Below, piece by piece: positions 32,197-43,535 of a stretch of 43,535 nt of DNA. The notes below the pieces were generated by a model. The model made no database searches. It was not told the DNA's origin and saw nothing but the letters and a program-made list of their open reading frames with translations. Position numbers and translations under genes: made by a program. Source of the DNA: Nocardiopsis endophytica (GTDB lineage Bacteria; Actinomycetota; Actinomycetes; Streptosporangiales; Streptosporangiaceae); the NCBI RefSeq assembly GCF_027706725.1, contig NZ_JAQFWQ010000058.1, positions 1-43,535 on the forward strand. Direction: 5' to 3'. Within the stretch, counting starts at the first letter, position 1. Each line of letters opens with the position of its first letter.

Positions 32197-32682
32197 TTGG
32201 ACGACCACCCGCTACAGGACCCGCCCCGCCGGGAGCCGGAGGCGAGCGACGGGCACGGGCAGGCGGCCCCCGAGGTGCAGGCGCGCATCCGGGAGAGCTT
32301 CGGCCGCCAGGGGCTGATGTCCCACCTCGGGGCGCGGATCACGCGCATCGAGGCGGGCCGCGTGCACATCGCGCTTCCGGCCCGCCCCGAGGTCACCCAG
32401 CAGAACGGCTACTTCCACGCGGGGGCCACGAGCGCGATCGCCGACAGCGCGGGCGGGTACGCGGCCTACACGCTGTTCCCCGAGGGGGCGGACATCCTGA
32501 CCGTGGAGTACAAGATCAACCTCCTGGCCCCGGCCGTGGGCGAGCGCCTGGAGGCGGTCGGGAGCGTCCTGAAGGCGGGGCGGACGCTGACCGTGTGCGG
32601 GCTGGAGGTGTTCGGCGTCGACGACGGCCGGCGGAGGCTCGTGGCGAACGGGCAGCAGACCCTCATCCGCGTGACCCCGTAG
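32197..32682 (+). CDS. PaaI-type hotdog thioesterase
   Basis: This 161-residue hotdog-fold protein contains the PaaI-like core QNGYFHAGATSAIADSAGGY (about 71-90), where HxG-x5-AD is the catalytic region, followed by VEYKINLLAPAVGERLEAVG. The family hydrolyses acyl-CoA thioesters, often aromatic ones. I start at TTG 32197, preceded by GAAGGAGGA at 32185-32193. The gene converges with the DUF1445 gene, separated by only 13 bases. Confidence 0.88.
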   Translation: MDDHPLQDPPRREPEASDGHGQAAPEVQARIRESFGRQGLMSHLGARITRIEAGRVHIALPARPEVTQQNGYFHAGATSAIADSAGGYAAYTLFPEGADILTVEYKINLLAPAVGERLEAVGSVLKAGRTLTVCGLEVFGVDDGRRRLVANGQQTLIRVTP

Positions 32683-32695
32683 CCGCGCGGCTCGC

Positions 32696-33496
32696 CTAGG
32701 GCACCTGGTAGTCGGCGTCGCGGGCGTCGGTGACGGCCATGTGGCCCGGGGCGTGGCCGATGGCGAACTCGGGGGCGGAGGCGGTGACGGCCGCCTGCGG
32801 GGTGACCCCGCACGCCCAGAAGACCGGCACCTCGCCCGGGCGGACCTCCACCGGGTCGCCGTAGTCGGGGCGGGACAGGTCGGCGATGCCGAGCCCCGCC
32901 GGGTCGCCGACGTGCACCGGAGCGCCGTGGACGGCCGGGTAGCGCGAGGTGATGCGCACCGCGTCGGCAACGCGGTCGGCGGGTACCGGCCGCATGGACA
33001 CCACGAGCGGCCCGGACAGCCGGCCAGCGGGGCGGCAGGGGCGCGACGTGCGGTACATGGCGACGTTGGTCCCGGCCTCGATGTGCCGGACGGGGATCCC
33101 GGCCTCCATCAGCGGGGCCTCGAAGGTGAAGCTGCACCCGATGAGGAAGGACACCAGGTCCGGCCGCCAGTGCTCGGAGGCGTCGGTGGTCTCGGCGACG
33201 AGGCGGCCGTGTTCGTAGACGCGGTAGGCGGGAAGGTCGGTGCGCAGGTCCCCGTCGAAGAGGGGCGCGCTCGTGCGGCCGTCCTCGGCGACGTCGAGCA
33301 CGGGGCAGGCCTTGGGGTTGCGCTGGGCGAACAGGAGGAGGTCGAACGCCCAGTCGCGGGGCAGCGCGATGAGGTTGGCCTGGGCGTACCCGGCGCTGAC
33401 GCCCGACGTGGGCACCCGGAGGCCGCCCCGGAACAGCGCACGCGCCTCGGCGGGCGCCAGGGACGCCGCGTCGTCGGGGAGTGTGGGTGTGGGCAT
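32696..33496 (-). CDS. DUF1445 (YcsI/D-glutamate cyclase family) putative hydro-lyase
   Basis: This 266-residue protein matches the YcsI/DUF1445 family, with [86 protein letters not shown] and the C-terminal [10 protein letters not shown]. The eukaryotic relative DGLUCY interconverts D-glutamate and 5-oxo-D-proline. In Bacillus, ycsI lies between ycsG and kipI of the oxoprolinase operon. Here it is the last gene in the same gene set, but 402 bases after pxpC, so it may have its own promoter. GAGGAG precedes ATG 33496. Proposed role: feeding or draining the 5-oxoproline pool; inference. Confidence 0.88.
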   Translation of the reverse strand: MPTPTLPDDAASLAPAEARALFRGGLRVPTSGVSAGYAQANLIALPRDWAFDLLLFAQRNPKACPVLDVAEDGRTSAPLFDGDLRTDLPAYRVYEHGRLVAETTDASEHWRPDLVSFLIGCSFTFEAPLMEAGIPVRHIEAGTNVAMYRTSRPCRPAGRLSGPLVVSMRPVPADRVADAVRITSRYPAVHGAPVHVGDPAGLGIADLSRPDYGDPVEVRPGEVPVFWACGVTPQAAVTASAPEFAIGHAPGHMAVTDARDADYQVP

Positions 33497-33898
33497 GTGC
33501 TCCTCCTCGTGGTGGTTGGTACCCGCGCCCGGGTCCGCCGGTCACGGGGCCGCGTCTCCGGGGCGGCCGGGACGGACTTCTCGTCGGTCCGCACGCTCGC
33601 CCCCATCGCGCCCGATCCGCCGACCGTGTCCTTGGAGCGGCACCATTTCCGTGCGCGTGGGCCGGTCCGGCCACTGCGGCCTTCGAGTTGAACCGGACCG
33701 ACTCTTGGGAGTCCTGACCGGAGCCCCGCCCGTCCTCGTCCGGACGTGACCGGAGCGGAGGCGCCCCCTCCTCACCGAGACCGCCGACGGCGCCCTCCCA
33801 TCGGCCTGGCCCGAGCGGCCCCGGCCTCGTTTGTGACGGGGCCTGTCGGGGTGCACGCGGCGGCGCCGGACCGCAGTACGGGGCACACGCCATCGCCC
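33497..33898. other. 402-bp gap inside the 5-oxoproline gene set
   Basis: No gene is supported on either strand. There is a GACTC-TTGG-GAGTC inverted repeat at 33700-33713 and little else. The gap separates pxpC from the DUF1445 gene and may hold the latter's promoter. Confidence 0.5.
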
Positions 33899-34768
33899 TC
33901 ATGGCGACACGGCGGTGAACGCCAGCCGCGTTCCCGGGCGGGCCTGGGCCGCGCTGGGCAGGTCGTTCGAGCGCACCACCGCGATCACCGGGTAGCCGCC
34001 GGTCACCGGGTGGTCGGCCAGGAACAGCACCGGCTCGCCGTCCGGCGGGACCTGTAGGGACCCCGGCACCATCCCCTCGGTCGGCAGCTCGCCGCCGACC
34101 GCCCGGGGCAGGGCCGGGCCCGCCAGGCGCATGCCCACCCGGTCGCTGCGGCCGGTCACCTCGAACTCGCCGCCGAGCAGGGCCTCCACCGCCTCGGGGG
34201 CGAACCAGTCGTCGCGCGGCCCCAGCACCACGCCCAGTTCCAGCCGGTCCCCGCCCACCGGCGGCTCGGGCACCGCGTCGAGCACGGGGAACGCGCGCGG
34301 CGGCTCCCCCACCGGCAGCACGTCGCCCGCGCGCAGCGGCTCGGGCCCCAGCCCCGACAGCACGTCGGTGCTGCGCGAGCCGAGCACCGCGGGCACGTCC
34401 AGGCCGCCGCGGACCGCGACGTAGCTGCGCAGCCCCCGCCGGGGCGGGCCCAGCCGCAGCTCCTCGCCGTCCCGCAGGCGCAGCACTTCGGCGGTCGCGC
34501 CACCGCGCCCGCCGACCCGCACGGGGCACGGGGCGCCGGTGACGGCCACCCACACGTCACCGCGTGCGCGCAGCGCCAGCCCGCCCATGGTCGCCTCGAG
34601 CGCCGCCGCCCCCTCCGGGTTGGCCAGCAGCCGGTTGGCGCGGGCGTAGGAGGCGGCGTCCGCCGCCCCCGACGCGCCGACCCCCAGCGCCGCGTGGCCG
34701 CGCCGCCCGGCGTCCTGCACCGTCGCCAAAGGTCCCGGTGCGAGCACCTCCAGTGCCCGGTCCGCCAC
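33899..34768 (-). CDS. pxpC: 5-oxoprolinase subunit PxpC (KipA-like)
   Basis: This 289-residue protein is the biotin-dependent-carboxylase-like subunit KipA/PxpC. It begins LEVLAPGPLATVQDAGRRGH, typical for the family, and continues GVGASGAADAASYARANRLL, the SYVAVRGGLDVPAVLGSRST strand-turn and FLADHPVTGGYPVIAVV. Together with PxpA and PxpB it cleaves 5-oxoproline to glutamate with ATP. GTG 34768 follows a GAGGAGGGG site. It is transcribed with pxpB upstream (54-bp gap). Confidence 0.93.
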   Translation of the reverse strand: MADRALEVLAPGPLATVQDAGRRGHAALGVGASGAADAASYARANRLLANPEGAAALEATMGGLALRARGDVWVAVTGAPCPVRVGGRGGATAEVLRLRDGEELRLGPPRRGLRSYVAVRGGLDVPAVLGSRSTDVLSGLGPEPLRAGDVLPVGEPPRAFPVLDAVPEPPVGGDRLELGVVLGPRDDWFAPEAVEALLGGEFEVTGRSDRVGMRLAGPALPRAVGGELPTEGMVPGSLQVPPDGEPVLFLADHPVTGGYPVIAVVRSNDLPSAAQARPGTRLAFTAVSP

Positions 34769-34822
34769 GTGTCGTTCCCCTCCTCGTCGTCGTTGCCCGC
34801 CCCGGCGGCGCCCCGGTGCCCT

Positions 34823-35434
34823 TCAGACCTCGTGGAACCGGACGCGGGTGCCCGGCACCAGCAGGCCGGGCGGGTCCCGGTCAAGGTCCCACACCACGGC
34901 ATCGGTGTGCCCGAGCAGCCGCCACCCGCCCGGGGAGCTGCGCGGGTAGACGCCGCCGAACCCCCCGGCCAGCGCCACCGACCCGGCGGGCACCCGGGTG
35001 CGCGACTCGCCGCGGCGCGGCACGTCGAGCCGGCGGTCGTCGCCGACCAGGTAGCCGAACCCGGGCGCGAAGCCGCCGAAGGCCACGGTCCACCGGGCGG
35101 AGGTGTGCGCCCGCACCACCTCGCGCTCGGTCATGCCGGTGATCTCGGCGACCTCGCCCAGGTCCGCGCCGTCGTACTGGACGCCGATCTCCACCTCGCC
35201 GCCGCGCGGCAGGTCACCGGGGCGGGGGTGGAGCCGCCGCGCCGCCTCGGCCACGGCCCGCACGCCGCCCGGGGACCCCGGGTCGACGCGCAGGAGCACC
35301 GTGCGGGCGGCGGGCACGGCCTCGACCACGCCGGGGATGGGGTTCTCGTCGAGGGCCGCCTGCAGCGCGAGGGCCTGCGCCAGGTCGGCGACCTCGACGA
35401 GGACGCCGGAGTCGCCGCAGTTCAGGACGCGCAC
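34823..35434 (-). CDS. pxpB: 5-oxoprolinase subunit PxpB (KipI-like)
   Basis: This 203-residue protein is of the KipI/PxpB family. It starts RVLNCGDSGVLVEVADLAQA, has VEIGVQYDGADLGEVAEITG and the glycine-rich FGGFAPGFGYLVGDD, then VPAGSVALAGGFGGVYPRSS and PGGWRLLGHTDAVVWD. KipI of Bacillus also inhibits the KinA sporulation kinase; no KinA-like protein is in this window. GTG 35434 follows GGGAGGT at 35441-35447. It is the middle gene of pxpA-pxpB-pxpC. Confidence 0.93.
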   Translation of the reverse strand: MRVLNCGDSGVLVEVADLAQALALQAALDENPIPGVVEAVPAARTVLLRVDPGSPGGVRAVAEAARRLHPRPGDLPRGGEVEIGVQYDGADLGEVAEITGMTEREVVRAHTSARWTVAFGGFAPGFGYLVGDDRRLDVPRRGESRTRVPAGSVALAGGFGGVYPRSSPGGWRLLGHTDAVVWDLDRDPPGLLVPGTRVRFHEV

Positions 35435-35473
35435 GGCGGCACCTCCCGCGGACGGGCGGCGGGCTTGGGCCCC

Positions 35474-36265
35474 TCACCCATCCCCGCCCCGCCCCTCCTC
35501 GGGCCCACCGCCCGCGAAGGGCGCGAGCACCATGCCCTCGGCGCGCAGGGCCTTGGCCACCGCCTGGGCCGTCTCGACCGCGCCGGGGGTGTCGCCGTGC
35601 ACGCACAGCGACTCGGCCCCGATCCGCACCGGGGTGCCGTCGACGGCCGCGATCGGCTCGCCGCGCACGATGCGCACGCAGCGCTCGGCGATCTCGTCCG
35701 GGTCGTGCAGGACCGCCCCCGGCTCCCGGCGCGGCACCAGTGTGCCCTGCGGGGTGTAGGCGCGGTCGGCGAAGGCCTCCCGCACCGGCCGCAGCCCGGC
35801 CTCCTCGGCCGCGCGCAGCCACGCCGAGCCGGGCAGGCCCAGCACCGGCAGGCCCGGGGCGACGGCGCGCACCGCGGCGGCCACGGCGCCCGCCTGGGCC
35901 TCGTGGTGCACGATCGCGTTGTACAGCGCCCCGTGCGGCTTGACGTAGGCGACCCGCCCTCCTGAGGCGCGGGCGATGCCGTCCAGGGCGCCGATCTGGT
36001 AGAGGACGTCGTCGGCCAGCTCCTCGGGCGCGGCGTCGATGAACCGGCGGCCGAACCCGGCGAGGTCCCGGTAGCCCACCTGGGCGCCGATCGCCGCCCC
36101 GGTCCGCACCGCGCCGCGGCAGGCGCGGCGGAGCACGGTCGGGTCTCCGGCATGGAAGCCGCAGGCGATGTTGGCGCTGGTGACGATGGCCAGAAGGGCC
36201 TCGTCGTCGCCGAGTTCCCAGCGGCCGAAGCTCTCGCCCAGGTCGGCGTTGAGGTCGATGCGCAC
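35474..36265 (-). CDS. pxpA: 5-oxoprolinase subunit PxpA (LamB/YcsF family)
   Basis: This 263-residue catalytic-type subunit of the YcsF/LamB family begins with the invariant [28 protein letters not shown] (conserved His), [27 protein letters not shown] and [13 protein letters not shown] follow. The fold is a metal-less polysaccharide-deacetylase-like barrel. GTG 36265 is preceded by AGGAGGAG, and the family motif starts immediately, so this start is firm. It lies 103 bases after the NRAMP-related transporter gene and 39 bases before pxpB. Confidence 0.95.
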   Translation of the reverse strand: MRIDLNADLGESFGRWELGDDEALLAIVTSANIACGFHAGDPTVLRRACRGAVRTGAAIGAQVGYRDLAGFGRRFIDAAPEELADDVLYQIGALDGIARASGGRVAYVKPHGALYNAIVHHEAQAGAVAAAVRAVAPGLPVLGLPGSAWLRAAEEAGLRPVREAFADRAYTPQGTLVPRREPGAVLHDPDEIAERCVRIVRGEPIAAVDGTPVRIGAESLCVHGDTPGAVETAQAVAKALRAEGMVLAPFAGGGPEEGRGGDG

Positions 36266-36368
36266 GTGCGGTCTCTCCTCCTTGTCGTCGCGGTCGATCG
36301 TGTCCTCGCGTTCGGAAGGCGGGTGCGGGGCGCCGGGCGGCCCGGTGCCCCGCACCCCGGTCGCGGTG

Positions 36369-37598
36369 TCAGGCGGACCAGAGGGCCGCGATGCCCGACA
36401 GCGCGTTCCACCCCATGTACACGGTCAGCACCCACACCGCCGCGCCGAGGGCGAGCAGCCAGCGCGGGTAGCGGTAGCCGTGCAGCAGGTCGGCGGAACG
36501 GCGCCAGCCGACCCACAGCATCAGGGCCAGGCCCACGGGCAGGATCAGGCCGTTGATGGCGCCCGCCATCACCAGCAGGGTGGCGGGGGCCTTGCCCAGA
36601 ACCAGGAAGGCGACGGCGGAGACGGCGATGAAGGCGGCCACCACCCACGTGCTGCGGCGCTGGAGCCGCTCGGAGAACCCGGTAATGAAGGTCGCCGAGG
36701 TGTAGGAGGCGCCGATGACCGAGCTGATGGCCGCCGCCCACATGATCATGCCGAACAGGCGCAGGCCGACCTCTCCGGCGGCGTGCTGGAAGGCCGCGGC
36801 GGGCGGGTTGCTCGCGTCGGCGATGGCGGCGCCGCCGGACACCACGCCCAGCACCGCCAGGAAGAGCAGGATGCGGACGATGCCGGTGACGATGATGCCG
36901 GTGACCGAGGCGCGTGAGATGGCGCGCACGTTCTCGCGGCCGGTGACCCCGGCGTCGATGAGGCGGTGCGCCCCGGCGTAGGTGATGTAGCCGCCGACGG
37001 TGCCGCCGATGATGGTGACGATCGCGGTGAACTCGTCCGCGCCGAGCGCCCCCGGGGCCACGGCGCCGCGCAGGGCCTCGCCGACGGGCGGGGAGGAGGA
37101 GAACGCCGCGTAGAGGGTCAGGGCGATCATCAGGACGCCGAGCACCACGATGATGCGGTCCATGGCCATGCCCGCGCGCTTGCTGAGGAAGATGGCGATG
37201 GCGATGAGGGCGGAGACGGCGCCGCCGATGCGGGCGTCGATGCCCGCGAGGGCGTCGAGGCCGAGCGCGGTGCCGCCGATGTTGCCGATGTTGAAGACCA
37301 GCCCGCCGAAGACGATCAGCGCCGCGAGCAGGTACCCGGCGCCCGGGAGCACCTTGTTGGCGAGTGCGGGGGCGCGCTGGCCGGCCACGCCGATGACCCG
37401 CCACAGGTTCAGCTGCACGGCGATGTCGACGACGATCGAGACGAGGATGGCGAAGGCGAAGGCCGCGCCCATCGTCACGGTGAACTCGGTGGTCTGGGTG
37501 ATGAATCCGGGGCCGACGGCGCTGGTGGCCATCAGGAACATGGCTCCCAGCAGGACACCGCGCCCGCGGCGCGCGGGTGCGGTCGTGGTGGTGCTCAT
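36369..37598 (-). CDS. NRAMP-related transporter (YcsG-like), probable oxoproline-locus permease
   Basis: This 409-residue membrane protein of the NRAMP superfamily has about 11 membrane segments. It starts with a short basic N-terminus, then [20 protein letters not shown]. The first-helix DPGN metal motif is missing (the segment after GPGFI reads TQTTEFTV), and the sixth-helix MPH motif is replaced by [20 protein letters not shown]. It is therefore unlikely to carry divalent metals. Relatives (YcsG) are encoded with YcsF/KipI/KipA in Bacillus, suggesting 5-oxoproline or related uptake; this is inference. It is the first gene of the minus-strand operon, with a palindrome 72 bases upstream. 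Confidence 0.88.
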   Translation of the reverse strand: MSTTTTAPARRGRGVLLGAMFLMATSAVGPGFITQTTEFTVTMGAAFAFAILVSIVVDIAVQLNLWRVIGVAGQRAPALANKVLPGAGYLLAALIVFGGLVFNIGNIGGTALGLDALAGIDARIGGAVSALIAIAIFLSKRAGMAMDRIIVVLGVLMIALTLYAAFSSSPPVGEALRGAVAPGALGADEFTAIVTIIGGTVGGYITYAGAHRLIDAGVTGRENVRAISRASVTGIIVTGIVRILLFLAVLGVVSGGAAIADASNPPAAAFQHAAGEVGLRLFGMIMWAAAISSVIGASYTSATFITGFSERLQRRSTWVVAAFIAVSAVAFLVLGKAPATLLVMAGAINGLILPVGLALMLWVGWRRSADLLHGYRYPRWLLALGAAVWVLTVYMGWNALSGIAALWSA

Positions 37599-37669
37599 GC
37601 GGACCTCGCTCGTCTGGGGATCCCGCTGGAGGGGGAGGGAACAGGGGCCACCGCACGGCCATGGTGAGG

Positions 37670-37682
37670 ATTGTTCAACAAT
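37670..37682. promoter_or_regulatory. Perfect 13-bp palindrome, likely GntR operator
   Basis: ATTGTT-C-AACAAT is an AT-rich palindrome in GC-rich DNA, in the gap between the transporter gene (start 37598) and the divergent gntR gene (start 37886). FCD-type GntR proteins bind short TTGT-ACAA type palindromes. It is well placed to control the transporter-pxpABC operon. Confidence 0.7.
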
Positions 37683-37885
37683 TCACCGATCGCACGGAGG
37701 ACGTCATCGTACCCCCGACACGCGCTCCAGGCCACACCCCTTCGTGAGGCCGGTCACCGCGGCCGCCCGCACGCCCCGCGCCGCAGGCGTTCGCGCAGTC
37801 CGACAGAATTGGGGGCGGGGCGCGCGGCCGGGCCGCACCGGCCCCGCGGAACACCGGCGCGACGACGAGGGAGCGGGGACCGAGG

Positions 37886-38590
37886 GTGGCGACGAGCGAG
37901 GGGCTGGAGGCGTTCTCCGACCTGCGGGGGACGCTGGAGCGGTCGAGCACCGCCGAGCGCGTGGCCGACGCGCTGCGCGAGCGGATCATCGACGGCGCGC
38001 TGGCCCCGGGCGCACGGTTGTCGGAGGAGGCGCTGGGCCAGGCCCTGGGGGTGTCCCGGAACACGCTCCGCGAGGCCTTCCGGCTGCTCGGGCACGAGCG
38101 GCTGCTGGTGCACCGGTTCAACCGGGGCGTATTCGTCGCCGAGCCGGAGCTGGCCGACGTGGTCGACCTGTACCGGGTGCGGCGTGCGCTCGAACTGGAC
38201 GCGGTGCGCCGCGCCGACCGGGCCCCGGAGGGCGCGGTGGCCCGGGTGGGCGCCGCCGTCGAGGAGGGCGAGGCGGCGGCCGGGCGCGGCGACTGGTGGG
38301 GCGTGGGCACCGCCAACATGCGGTTCCACCAGGCCCTGGCGGCGCTGGCGGACAGCCCGCGCACCGACGAGGTGGTGCGGCGGCTGCTGGCCGAGCTGCG
38401 GCTGGTGTTCCACGCGATGGCGGCCCCGCGCGACTTCCACGTCCCCTACGTGGCGCTGAACCGCCGGATCCACCGCCTGCTGGAGGAGGGGCGCCTGGAG
38501 AAGGCGGCGGAGGAGCTGTCCGACTACTTCGACGTGGCCGAACGCCAGCTGGTGGAGGCGTTCTCGGAGGAGACCGAGGAGAAGGAGTAG
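37886..38590 (+). CDS. GntR-family regulator (FCD subgroup)
   Basis: This 234-residue regulator has a winged HTH (about 20-90): VADALRERIIDGALAPGARL, LGQALGVSRNTLREAFRLLG and FNRGVFVAEP. The C-terminal FCD domain follows, with DVVDLYRVRRALELDAVRRA, NMRFHQALAALADSP (metal-binding His) and the late VPYVALNRRIHRLLEEG and SDYFDVAERQL. FCD regulators respond to carboxylic acids, so 5-oxoproline or glutamate is a sensible ligand. It replaces the IclR-type KipR of Bacillus. Start GTG 37886, with no strong ribosome binding site nearby. Confidence 0.9.
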   Translation: MATSEGLEAFSDLRGTLERSSTAERVADALRERIIDGALAPGARLSEEALGQALGVSRNTLREAFRLLGHERLLVHRFNRGVFVAEPELADVVDLYRVRRALELDAVRRADRAPEGAVARVGAAVEEGEAAAGRGDWWGVGTANMRFHQALAALADSPRTDEVVRRLLAELRLVFHAMAAPRDFHVPYVALNRRIHRLLEEGRLEKAAEELSDYFDVAERQLVEAFSEETEEKE

Positions 38591-39053
38591 TAGGGGCGGC
38601 CGTCTGGAGGCGTTGGCCGCCCGGCGCCTCGGGGGCGTGCGGGGTCCTTGTCCGATCTCCGGCGGGCATCCCTTGGAGTGGTGTCGTATCCATCCGCCCA
38701 GGCCAGGCCGCTGGGGCCGACCACGGCCGGCGTGTACGACACCACTCGGCGGAACGCCCTCGGCCTGATGAAACCCCCACCCGGTCACCGCCGATGAGCA
38801 GTCGTCACCACGTCAGGCGGCCGGAACCCCGCAGCACCCGCAGCGATGGAGTCTCACCCATTCGGTCGGTGCGGCTTCCGTCAATCCAGTCACCCTGCCC
38901 GTCGGCATGGACCATGGCCCCTGGAGCGATGGACTCCCGGCGGCCCGCGACCCGCCCTCGGCAAACGGCCGACGGCGGGCAGCCCGTCGGCGGCCCCGGC
39001 CGCCGAACGACCCCGGTGACGTCAGTAGGCTCCGGGCACGGGGGCTCCCCCGC
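38591..39053. other. Intergenic region between convergent gntR and oxoprolinase genes
   Basis: There are 463 bases and no supported gene. It contains the long stem-loop at 38676-38747 and, near 38968-38996, a GC-rich hairpin (GACGGCGGGC/GCCCGTCGGC-like) close to the 3' end of the oxoprolinase gene. Confidence 0.55.
38676..38747. repeat. Stem-loop with perfect 13-bp arms
   Basis: GAGTGGTGTCGTA (38676-38688) is perfectly complementary to TACGACACCACTC (38735-38747). The 46-base interior is rich in GGCC and can form its own hairpins (GGCCAGGCC, GGCCGACCACGGCC). It lies between convergent genes, so it could be a terminator, a structured RNA or the ends of a tiny mobile-element remnant. Confidence 0.8.
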
Positions 39054-42629
<3,576 letters not shown>

Positions 42630-42636
42630 GCGGAGG

Positions 42637-42642
42637 GTCGTA
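42637..42642 (-). promoter_or_regulatory. Possible -10 for a leaderless oxoprolinase transcript
   Basis: TACGAC read on the minus strand ends seven bases before the nucleotide next to the GTG start codon (42629). With no ribosome binding site in front of that GTG, this fits a leaderless mRNA beginning at or next to the start codon. No good -35 was found. Confidence 0.35.
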
Positions 42643-42715
42643 CCCGGAGGCGGGGCGCATGACGCCCTGGGGAGTGAGTCGGGCCACACCGATCCGAAGG
42701 GCGGCCGACGGAAGA

Positions 42716-43111
42716 CAGCCGAGGAGGTCAGCGACGAGGAGGGTGGGCGCCCCGTGGCGCAGCACAGTCGGCCGCCGGGTGTGTGCGTGGTCCCCATGAT
42801 GGGCGGCGACGGCCGGACCGGGGTGGTTCCCCGGCCTTGCCTGCCATCCGGCAGGCCCCTCACAGTCCGGGAGGTCGGAGCGGCTGAGCAGGTACCCCAC
42901 TCACGGACACCAGCCGAGCGGCGGCCCGCCGGAGTGTGAGCAGGATGGCGGCGACGACGAAGGCGGGCAGCCCTCAAGGCAGCGTCGTCGGGCGCAGCGC
43001 GTGTGCACGGTCACCGCGAAGGGCAGCGACGGCGACAGCAGGGCGATTCCCCGGCCCCGCCTGCCGTCCGGCGGGCCCTGGATGGCCCGGATGGGCGGCT
43101 CGATGGGCGGG
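42716..43111 (-). repeat. Two copies of the ~217-bp repeat, opposite orientation
   Basis: Read on the minus strand, 42969 to about 42750 gives the same order of elements as the left-edge repeat: CGTCGTCGCCGCC, CGGCGGGCCGCCGCTCGG, GTGGGGTACCTGC, CAGCCGCTC, GCCTGCCGGATGGCAGGC, CCGGGGAACC, GCCGTCGCCGCC and GACCACGCACACAC. A second unit, truncated at its start, runs 43111 to about 42970. A partial third begins near 42749. They are diverged from the copies at 113-545 but clearly related. Confidence 0.75.
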
Positions 43112-43535
43112 GTTCGCGCTCTTCCGCGCCCGTGGCGGTCGGCGGGCCCGTACCGCGAACCCCGGCACGGCTATGACCTGGTCGAACACTCCGCGTTAAG
43201 GGTGAGGAGGGGCGGGAAGCGCGCTCCGCGACACCCGCCAGGACCCATGGGTGACGAACACAGCGGCACCAGAACGAGATTCGGGAACAGGATGCCCGGC
43301 TCGTACCTATTCAGGGGCCCGGGTCGCTGTCTGGGGCGTCGGTGCGGCCGCCCGGCCGCTCCCGCCGCGCACCCGCGGGCGGCGGTGGGCCGATATCGGC
43401 TACACCCGGTGACGCCGGGCCCGACAAACGGTCCCGGCGTGCCGCTTAGGGGCCCTCTGGGGCCGAATCCCGTTCTGGTATCGCGATGACCGTGCACCCG
43501 CACCGCTCGCGAGGCCGGTCCGGGTGTCGAACAGG

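Larger units (their letters stand above)
42630..43535. other. Gene-free right edge of the window
   Basis: There are 906 bases without a convincing gene. 42716-43111 is repeat DNA. 43112-43486 has no recognised content. An ATG at 43487 opens a frame (MTVHPHRSRG) that runs off the window; it has no ribosome binding site and cannot be judged. Confidence 0.5.

Noticed and set aside
33542-33886. 114-residue minus-strand frame in the oxoproline gap
   Set aside because: Basic, low-complexity and without a ribosome binding site; most likely chance.
43001-43489. 162-residue plus-strand frame at the right edge
   Set aside because: It runs through repeat DNA, is Arg/Gly/Pro-rich and has no recognisable domain.

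Overview
The window is very GC-rich DNA. It has dense ATGA/GTGA gene overlaps, many GTG and TTG starts, few T-tracts and long gene-free repeat blocks. The protein families (DevR/DevS, Acg-type nitroreductase, CGNR zinc finger, AhpE, DUF3052) point to a filamentous actinobacterium. A Nocardiopsis/Streptosporangiales-type chromosome is my best guess, but it is a guess.

Layout from left to right. 1-644 is gene-free repeat DNA: an inverted repeat and a two-copy direct repeat of about 217 bp. 645-1555 holds a VOC protein and a CGNR zinc-finger protein. 1685-9269 is a dormancy-type (DosR/DevR-like) island. It holds the DevR response regulator, then an ArsR/SRPBCC/DHFR-like operon lying inside the island, a HAD-fold protein with eroded catalytic motifs, a universal stress protein, an Acg-type nitroreductase and a DevS-type GAF-GAF histidine kinase that keeps the heme-ligand histidine. 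9692-13877 is a Lrp/AsnC regulator divergent from an AbgT-family transporter and an amidohydrolase, closed by a clear terminator. 14041-16317 has a UlaG-like metallo-beta-lactamase protein behind a doubled operator, a lipoprotein and a coiled-coil membrane protein. 16677-18843 is TetR divergent from an amidase. 19062-20250 is a tandem duplicate of a two-TM protein. 20270-21861 has a hydrolase and a membrane protein. 22072-26678 is TetR divergent from a three-subunit molybdenum aldehyde oxidoreductase of the PaoABC type.

26915-28157 carries two small membrane proteins and a VOC protein. It is followed by tRNA-Val(TAC), an AhpE-like peroxiredoxin, DUF3052, YjbQ, a PhoD-like phosphatase and a PaaI-type thioesterase. 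32696-42629 is a 5-oxoproline (pyroglutamate) locus: a DUF1445/D-glutamate-cyclase-family protein, PxpC, PxpB, PxpA, a divergent NRAMP-related transporter and a GntR regulator with a palindrome between the last two, then a fused HyuA-HyuB 5-oxoprolinase. Two unrelated ATP-dependent oxoprolinase systems therefore sit side by side. The last 900 bp are gene-free and carry the same 217-bp repeat family as the left edge, in the opposite orientation.

The most interesting non-coding signals are three. One is a three-copy inverted-repeat family with a conserved CGGTTTT loop (7-74, 9511-9574, 16550-16613). One is the doubled TCACGG/CCGTGA operator at 14041-14115. One is the 13-bp-armed stem-loop at 38676-38747. 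All functional statements come from reading the sequence and knowledge of the families; no searches were run.
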